A DNA stretch of 12,285 nucleotides, taken from contig CATZIC010000061.1 of assembly GCA_958419945.1 (NCBI GenBank), positions 1-12,285 of the forward strand, written 5' to 3'. The position numbers and the translations under genes were made by a program. Below the pieces are notes generated by a model, which was not told the origin of the DNA, made no database searches, and saw only the letters and a list, made by a program, of their open reading frames with translations. Shown here one piece after another: positions 8,001 to 12,285 of the stretch (position 1 is its first letter; each line of letters starts with the position of its first letter). The stretch is from an uncultured Clostridia bacterium. GTDB taxonomy: Bacteria; Bacillota; Clostridia; Christensenellales; Borkfalkiaceae.

Positions 8001-9529
8001 ACGCTATTCGTGCCGTCTGTTGTGCCAAACTGATAGTTTACGCCGGTAGAATCGATTCGGGCGTTTGCGCCGCACTCTATCCCCGCCATGTAATGACCTG
8101 CAAGATAAAAGTTTATCGGCGTACCTTCAGCGGAATTCAGATACAACGTGCCGGCTTCGAGGTTGATTGCCGAGTTATTGTTGTTGGAACCGGCGTTTCC
8201 GTCCGCATAGGCGGTAGAATCTTTAACAAAGGTTCCGCCGGTAATCGTCATCTCGCCGTTCGTCATTTGGATTATGTCGCCCTTATAAGACTTAAAATTA
8301 CCGCCGATAATTGTAAACTCGCTTTCCGGTTTCAAATAGTTACATTTAACCGCAACGCCTTCCTCTATCGCCGTATAGGTGCCGTCATAGACGAAAAGTG
8401 TGCCTTCGTCGGCGTAAATACAAGAAGAGGATTCAACGCCGAAATAGCTGTAGAACTTTCCGCCGCGCGAATACATACTGCCGTTAAGCATTTTTATTGC
8501 GGCAAAGTTGGAGGGACGGGCGGGGTCATTATATGGTGCCACCTCGTTTCTTGCAGATGCAATTACGTTGTGATAACCGTAGATTGTAACCTTAACGTCT
8601 GTTGAAGCGTTAGTTTCCGACGGACCTACGTACTCATAATTAGAGTCTGATTCATCTCTTTTTACGTAATAAGAATAATGAAAGTCTGCGTCCGCGGTCG
8701 AGGTTGCAAGCGCCGTTGTCGAAGCGTTTTTATCGTCTATCGTAAAATAGAAATAAGTATCCTGTTTTATAAGTTCTGAACTATAAGTGCCTTCCGAAGG
8801 CAGGCTATCGAAGTAGATATTGCCGTTGACAAAGTACATTTTGCCACCGGTCAGCATGCCCTGCTGGGCTTCCGTTACGTACGGCAACAAAATGGGCGTA
8901 TTAGCGGTACTTTTAACTTCGTACTCGTTTTTATCGCCGGTTTTCTTTTTAAAAGAAACGTCTATCGTATCATCTCGCGATACCGTACCGCCAATATACT
9001 GCAAATCGCCCGCAGCCAACGGTCTGTTTCTGTTTTTGTAATATTCGTCGTCACGTGGACCGCTTTCGAATTTGTTACTCATTACGGTAAGCACGCCGCC
9101 TTCGATTTTAAGAACGCTTCCGACGGGGTTATAAAAAGAACCGCTTTGCGATCTTGATGTGTCGGCAACGATCATTTTGACCCCTTCCTTGACGGTAAGC
9201 ATGGGTTCACGGCTGTTGCGTTGAATCTGGTGGCCGTTCAAGTCCAGAATAAGGTCGGACTTAACGTCGGCAGATCCGCTTACCAAGAAGGGATTGTTTA
9301 CGGTATCTGCAAGTTTTATATTAGAGTAGCCGTTTTCGATAGCGGCAAAAAACTGTTCTGTGTTGTGAACTATAATTTGGTTTGCAATCGTGTAGTCGAG
9401 TTCTCCCAAGTGATTGTCGGGATTTTTTTCTTCGGAATAGCGTGCTTTGGTAAAAGCGAAAGAAAGCACCGAAAACACCAGAAGTGCCGACAGCACGATT
9501 ATTATTCGATTTCTAAAAGCAGTTTTCAT
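5060..9529 (-). CDS. Giant secreted beta-helix surface protein, probable SipW client
   Basis: The 1489-residue protein begins with a basic stretch, a hydrophobic segment (about residues 8-27) and FTKARYSEE, matching the T-x-A-R-Y ending of the upstream protein. A first domain (about 45-170) contains LILDLNGHQIQR, typical of the start of secreted beta-helix proteins. From about residue 480 to 1300 the chain repeats coils of the type x-GIY-A-x-x-G-x-V-x-V (STGIYANSGIINIG, DYGIAAKSGTVHVG, GPGIKVESGDIIVKHG), and GGTF/SGTF turns recur. Asn, Gly, Thr and Tyr are abundant and Cys is rare. No LPXTG, choline-binding or SLH anchor is visible and the C-terminus is hydrophilic, so attachment must be non-covalent or through a partner. 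The ATG is well supported: GGGGGAG ends four bases before it, and the previous stop is one base upstream. Last gene of the operon. The adhesin or matrix role is inferred; no enzymatic motif was recognised. Confidence 0.88.
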   Translation of the reverse strand: MKTAFRNRIIIVLSALLVFSVLSFAFTKARYSEEKNPDNHLGELDYTIANQIIVHNTEQFFAAIENGYSNIKLADTVNNPFLVSGSADVKSDLILDLNGHQIQRNSREPMLTVKEGVKMIVADTSRSQSGSFYNPVGSVLKIEGGVLTVMSNKFESGPRDDEYYKNRNRPLAAGDLQYIGGTVSRDDTIDVSFKKKTGDKNEYEVKSTANTPILLPYVTEAQQGMLTGGKMYFVNGNIYFDSLPSEGTYSSELIKQDTYFYFTIDDKNASTTALATSTADADFHYSYYVKRDESDSNYEYVGPSETNASTDVKVTIYGYHNVIASARNEVAPYNDPARPSNFAAIKMLNGSMYSRGGKFYSYFGVESSSCIYADEGTLFVYDGTYTAIEEGVAVKCNYLKPESEFTIIGGNFKSYKGDIIQMTNGEMTITGGTFVKDSTAYADGNAGSNNNNSAINLEAGTLYLNSAEGTPINFYLAGHYMAGIECGANARIDSTGVNYQFGTTDGTNSVTGGNNIGILSEGGNVNVTNCVFIQPGDYSYGIYSYDTTDAESTRHSTDVVSSIFSMGGERSTGIYANSGIINIGCENDLYNPMREQPVYGPDGSEVAKGVSIDNYTIFYLDHVANCYGVYVEERAATAELTTFATDTKINVYAGQFIVGSGYKGNDPNNNLYALTEIPDKDRPDGNGKYVAYEGNNTLDAGALQHGEKVWSAGVYLNDPTATVSLGKVRMILGGSYTAGIFAEKGNIERLYDSSKDENFEQTEEYKKKVPTVTLFVGTRMVGYQNGGYINKDATEKDKKWNYLYKHDYDYYQTPDFVNYYDRILDCNSTDDYGIAAKSGTVHVGRMYLNLRSQYSRGIYATTMGGTASKVEVDNCNANIDNRDQGGNFPNVYTTTTMTIRNGTVTIHDADVRTNSVGIVINNGQLNFQNKINFQAINASAIYMTSTAMVSGGTTGTTNNLTVAEGADVSIFCNIRERSETDLTAPTPWKLKNVHQRIDDADATIPSVTDVNKTNAYYMISTNGINIKGGSVTCNGKLTVDFHGVNNKNQTAYDPYNIPLAGSAINVEQLTGSDQPRVDLWHAHVTSGKAADKYGENDVFYANRTDISLSNAGGGISVKGGDVHLGKRDDTFYTDEAQKGYQVLHTDHNGDYNQLITIETFGQKRYRKADNSYDYLDGNPSYDNWKYAVSETGGPGIKVESGDIIVKHGTYYAAQGNGILLVGGKADVYSGIFKGKNTEWVQHESGHNDITGSGLGSYYGFMLRGGGNLTIYDGLFEGFNGGAFVTGSSETSLATATVYSGTFEDMPERRTQRYTTNGFSVGPYAAVTIGKENPTASDVAPKIMGVACGIAVENNKSFGGVGLDKVSITVQGGTVLRATMGGRSDTINGIWKGNSSAVLKLGECTMLLQRQDVITDADTGKLTFTDGEKLRDTMISAEYRAWSSLIDENGPYEITLYQTDGTSSVVDLSSVVKDCNGHRLEIRKKVTATT

Positions 9530-9530
9530 A

Positions 9531-10850
9531 TTACTCCCCCGTTTGAGAAGCCTGGGTAAACAATACCCGCATGTCCGTCTGATACACCTTTCTTACGATA
9601 TCTGCCAATTTATAAGAAAAAGTTTCCGTCTCTGATTCCGCATACGGATTCCATTTGTAATTATTTAGGTTTGCGGCGGTAAGATCATTTACGTAATAAA
9701 TTGTGCCACCTACCGTAAGCGTTTTGGCGGTCGTATCTAACGTGGCCTCCGTTTCGGTACCACCTTCGACAAGATAATACTCTGAGGTTGTTGTACCGCC
9801 GCTAAACGTATTGACAACCTTGATGACTGCCCCTTTTAAAAAGGCAGTGCAAGCGGAATCGTTGTACAAAGAAACCCCTTTAACTTCGAAGTGTTCCCCT
9901 GTTTGTTTGGTTCCATCGGCAACTATTTCGTACTGGTTAATTATCGTAAAAGCAAGAACGTACTGATCGTCTATGTATTTAAATGTTCCGTCCGCTAATT
10001 TTTCCGCTACCATCGTCATACTCGGAATGGTAATATCCAGACAGTAGTAAACCATTTTTTCCTCTTTGTAAACGCCGTAATATTCGGGTGCGGACATGTC
10101 GTTACCACTTAGTCCGTCTATCGTATATTCCGTACCGCGCGTTTGGGTGATTTCATAGCTGACGTTTTCACGTGTTTCGGCGGTAAGCGCTAAAGTTGCA
10201 ATCTCAACGTTGTTCGCTTGCGCAACTGCTACGAACTTACCGGTACCGTTATCGCCGTCAAAGGCGAGATTGGTAAGCGCAAGTGTTTCTTCAGGCCTAC
10301 CCGTGTATTCGCCGTAATCTAATGGATTACCGCTTCCATCTTTGAAATCCGCCGTACTAAGACTTGTTTGTCCGCCCGTTACGCTTTGTATAATCTTAGG
10401 CATAACGTATTGTTGTGTAAGCGGAATCCTCGTGTTGCCGGCGCCCTTTTTGAGAATTTGAAAGGCAATGTTTCCCAAAAGTTCTTTGGGCGCAAAAAAC
10501 CTAAAGGTACTTTGCAAATCTATTTCGCTTGCCGAAGACTTTGTTTCACCGTTTTTCTGATAGTTGTGCAAGGAAAAAATAATTTCCCTCGGAGTATTTT
10601 GCGCTTGCGGCTCGTCAGTACCGATATTCATCCAATAATCGGAATTGTTAAAGGCCGTGGAAGAAACTTCATCCACGGAAAATGAACATACCAAAGGGAC
10701 GACGCCAACGTTGGCGCCGCCATTTGAAGACGTTACGTACCTTGCAAAAGTTGCCCCCGTGCACATTGTGGCGACCGCGAGCAACAAGCAAAAATAAGTA
10801 AATAATGGGAGTTTTTTAGTCCCCATGTTTTTGTTCTGTTGATTTTTCAT
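9531..10850 (-). CDS. Secreted SipW-dependent protein, TasA/camelysin-like candidate
   Basis: About 439 residues. The N-terminus has a polar, lysine-containing stretch, a hydrophobic segment (LFTYFCLLLAVATM) and CTGATFARYVTS, the ending typical of signal peptides cut by SipW-type peptidases. After it comes a region with a TasA-family flavour: EIIFSLHNYQ followed by a strand such as STFRFFAPKELLGN. The remainder is Thr- and Gly-rich with no motif I recognise. No sortase signal or C-terminal membrane helix is present, so the protein is predicted to be released or assembled outside. I chose the ATG at 10850, which overlaps the peptidase gene by 35 bases; the ATG at 10826 would keep the same signal segment, and a TTG at 10883 is less likely. 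No clear ribosome site precedes either ATG, suggesting coupled translation. A fibre-subunit role is inferred from position and signal type. Confidence 0.8.
   Translation of the reverse strand: MKNQQNKNMGTKKLPLFTYFCLLLAVATMCTGATFARYVTSSNGGANVGVVPLVCSFSVDEVSSTAFNNSDYWMNIGTDEPQAQNTPREIIFSLHNYQKNGETKSSASEIDLQSTFRFFAPKELLGNIAFQILKKGAGNTRIPLTQQYVMPKIIQSVTGGQTSLSTADFKDGSGNPLDYGEYTGRPEETLALTNLAFDGDNGTGKFVAVAQANNVEIATLALTAETRENVSYEITQTRGTEYTIDGLSGNDMSAPEYYGVYKEEKMVYYCLDITIPSMTMVAEKLADGTFKYIDDQYVLAFTIINQYEIVADGTKQTGEHFEVKGVSLYNDSACTAFLKGAVIKVVNTFSGGTTTSEYYLVEGGTETEATLDTTAKTLTVGGTIYYVNDLTAANLNNYKWNPYAESETETFSYKLADIVRKVYQTDMRVLFTQASQTGE
9534..9540 (-). promoter_or_regulatory. Strong ribosome binding site of the beta-helix gene
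   Basis: On the reverse strand GGGGGAG, TAAT and ATG follow each other, with the stop codon of the previous gene placed between the site and the start. It is the clearest Shine-Dalgarno sequence in the window. The other starts of this operon have little or none and rely on overlap with the gene before. Confidence 0.75.
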
Positions 10851-11376
10851 TGTTGTTTTGGGAATTAATACAAAATTTGTCAATCAATTCAAGCACTACC
10901 CAAAACGCCAAACTTCCGCCAACCATTATAAGCATGCCGAGCGGAGTTTGCATTTTTCGAATAATGTTGCCTGCCCCCGGTAAAACCGCGATAACTTTAC
11001 CGACCACGGCTTCTTTTGGTATAGCAAGTTTATCGTCGGTATTGTTGGCGTCCCCTTTCGTTAGAAAGGTTCCGTCCTCGGAAGCAAGAATAATACGGTG
11101 AGTTACGTAATCACCGGTTAAAGTGTCGCAAAAGGTAATTATATCTCTTTCTTTATAATTTTTTTGCGATTTTACTATCACTACGTCGTTAATTTTGATT
11201 TCCGGTTCCATACTGCCGGAAACCACAACGGCAAAAGAAAAGCCGAACACTACGGGCATTTGCTTGCCTTGCGCGCGCTGTACCATCGTTGCAACGTTGA
11301 AAACGAGAAGAATCACTATGAATACGCACAGCACTATTTGCAAGACCTTTTTTATGACGCAATATACCTTTTTCAT
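10816..11376 (-). CDS. sipW: SipW-type (ER-type) signal peptidase I
   Basis: This membrane protease of 186 residues removes signal peptides from a dedicated set of exported proteins. It has an N-terminal membrane helix (about residues 11-32), then the catalytic serine S55 in VSGSMEP and the histidine H93 in YVTHRII. The use of Ser-His instead of the bacterial Ser-Lys dyad defines the SipW/Sec11 class. The acidic box TKGDANNTDD (residues 106-115) follows. A second hydrophobic segment (about 145-165) and a polar tail end the protein. Length and motif order are normal for Bacillus SipW (about 190). The start overlaps the stop of the previous gene as ATGA, and the 3' end overlaps the next gene, so it is tightly embedded among its presumed clients. 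In B. subtilis SipW processes TasA and TapA; the two downstream proteins here are the natural candidates. Confidence 0.95.
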   Translation of the reverse strand: MKKVYCVIKKVLQIVLCVFIVILLVFNVATMVQRAQGKQMPVVFGFSFAVVVSGSMEPEIKINDVVIVKSQKNYKERDIITFCDTLTGDYVTHRIILASEDGTFLTKGDANNTDDKLAIPKEAVVGKVIAVLPGAGNIIRKMQTPLGMLIMVGGSLAFWVVLELIDKFCINSQNNNEKSTEQKHGD

Positions 11377-12285
11377 TTTTTATGATTCACTTCAGCTATG
11401 AAATGAATGTTCAACTTGTACATAGCGCCGTTTTGACCGGCGATTGTGTCCACACTGTCGTTGTGTTTCCACATCCATTCTAGTTCGAACACGCTCTGGG
11501 AACGCGCTTGCTGGGTAAGTTCGTACAAATTGAGTTGTTCGGCGGGAATATAGTCATCGTAGCCGGCAACGTACGCGCCGTCACGTTTTAGTCTATACAC
11601 GAGTTGTATGCCGTATTGGTTTTCGCACGAGAAAGTAAGATCGAATATAATTTCGTCTGGGTTTCTGTTATCCAATATAAACGCATACCTGCCGGACTGT
11701 CCCGGTTCTATTATGGTGTCTCCGAATTTTTCATTGAAAAACACCGGCAAATTGTGTTGGTCATCCCAGCTTGTGCCGTCTTCATCGGCAATAAACAATA
11801 TGGGAATGTAGTCTCTGCTTTGCGGTGTGTAAAAGGCCGCGAAAAGTGAGGTTACCAATGCAATGGAGAGTAAAAGGATTAGCAAAATAAGCCAAAGTCT
11901 GCTGCGCTTTATGGTTGCAACGTAGCTTTGGTCGGTGATAGTAAATAAATTGAAGTTTCTGTCAAGGTAGCCTTTGCGTTCCCCTTCATCCAAAAGATAT
12001 ACTGCGGAATCCTGGCGCACGAATTTACCCTGGCGTTCTCTGTCTAAGTCGTAGTAAACGTTTCTGCGAACTTTACCTATTTTTTCGCCGTCTTCGTCAT
12101 AAACGGTTCCAAAATAAGGCAAGCGTGCCTTTACGTCTATTTCATTTTGTATAGTCTCGGAAGGTACCGGCGCTACGTATACTTTTGACGTCGGTTTTTT
12201 GACGGGTACCGGTACTACGGCAATTCCTTTCTTTGCCGCCGATAGTCTGCGAACCTTCCTTCTTATCGTTACTTTTATTTTACGC
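11373..12285 (-). CDS. Membrane-anchored TasA-like domain protein, 5' end outside window
   Basis: The frame is open to the right edge and no ATG occurs in the visible part; a TTG at 12122 lies inside the frame and is probably not the start. About 303 residues are visible. First comes a basic, Pro/Val-rich stretch, then four imperfect units of about 18 residues (12104-11898), each starting VY or LF and ending in a basic residue (VYDEDGEKIGKVRRN, VYLLDEGERKGYLDRN). One membrane helix follows (about 11897-11830). The outer part has IIEPGQSGRYAFILDN and a C-terminal W-x-W...ND-x-x-DT-x-x-G pattern, which I associate with TasA/camelysin-like domains of Clostridia. Basic residues before the helix place the N-terminal part inside the cell. 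It overlaps sipW by four bases. I infer a base or assembly partner for the secreted proteins, in the place TapA holds in Bacillus, though no TapA similarity is visible. Confidence 0.75.
   Translation of the reverse strand, partial: RKIKVTIRRKVRRLSAAKKGIAVVPVPVKKPTSKVYVAPVPSETIQNEIDVKARLPYFGTVYDEDGEKIGKVRRNVYYDLDRERQGKFVRQDSAVYLLDEGERKGYLDRNFNLFTITDQSYVATIKRSRLWLILLILLLSIALVTSLFAAFYTPQSRDYIPILFIADEDGTSWDDQHNLPVFFNEKFGDTIIEPGQSGRYAFILDNRNPDEIIFDLTFSCENQYGIQLVYRLKRDGAYVAGYDDYIPAEQLNLYELTQQARSQSVFELEWMWKHNDSVDTIAGQNGAMYKLNIHFIAEVNHKK

Noticed and set aside
7565..8605. 346-codon open frame on the forward strand
   Set aside because: It lies wholly antisense to the beta-helix gene, has no recognisable domain or ribosome site, and its Val/Arg/Cys-rich composition is what the complement of that repetitive gene would give.
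12120..12122. TTG at 12122 as the start of the TasA-like gene
   Set aside because: The same frame stays open with plausible protein sequence to the window edge and no ribosome site precedes the TTG; the true start is probably outside.

Overview
The window looks like a chromosomal piece of an uncultured, gut-type Clostridia (Bacillota) genome. The evidence is a YesM/YesN-style two-component pair, a SipW-type signal peptidase with its own secreted clients, a consensus sigma-A promoter, moderate GC, and intergenic repeats of kinds I associate with Clostridia metagenome assemblies. The assignment below class level is inference.

Layout. Positions 1-120 hold the tail of an upstream unit and a strong intrinsic terminator. 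A near-consensus promoter at 133-161 then drives a rightward operon: an AraC-type response regulator (190-1440) and, overlapping it by 17 bases, a membrane sensor histidine kinase (1424-3124). Next comes a cluster of about 425 bases of hairpin-forming repeats (3147-3571), flanked by an almost exact 23-24 base direct duplication. The duplicated stretch contains the start codon of the third gene (3578-4513). That gene encodes a second sensor that keeps two membrane segments and an extracellular domain but stops inside the first HAMP helix, so it has no kinase. A second repeat cluster fills 4514-4940 and is followed by two terminator hairpins that close the leftward operon.

The leftward operon starts beyond the right edge. 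In transcription order it encodes a membrane-anchored protein with an extracellular TasA/camelysin-like domain (11373 to beyond 12285), a SipW-type signal peptidase (10816-11376), a secreted protein of about 440 residues (9531-10850), and a 1489-residue secreted protein made largely of beta-helix-like coils (5060-9529). Genes overlap or touch throughout. The last two proteins share a T-x-A-R-Y motif after their hydrophobic signal segment, as expected for clients of the encoded peptidase. The set resembles the tapA-sipW-tasA logic of Bacillus matrix fibres but has different partners, so I infer a cell-surface fibre or adhesin system.

The most unusual points are (i) the SipW operon with a giant beta-helix client and a membrane TasA-like protein carrying a four-unit cytoplasmic repeat, (ii) a three-hairpin repeat whose stems differ completely between copies yet stay paired, and (iii) the apparent insertion scar at the start of the truncated sensor gene.
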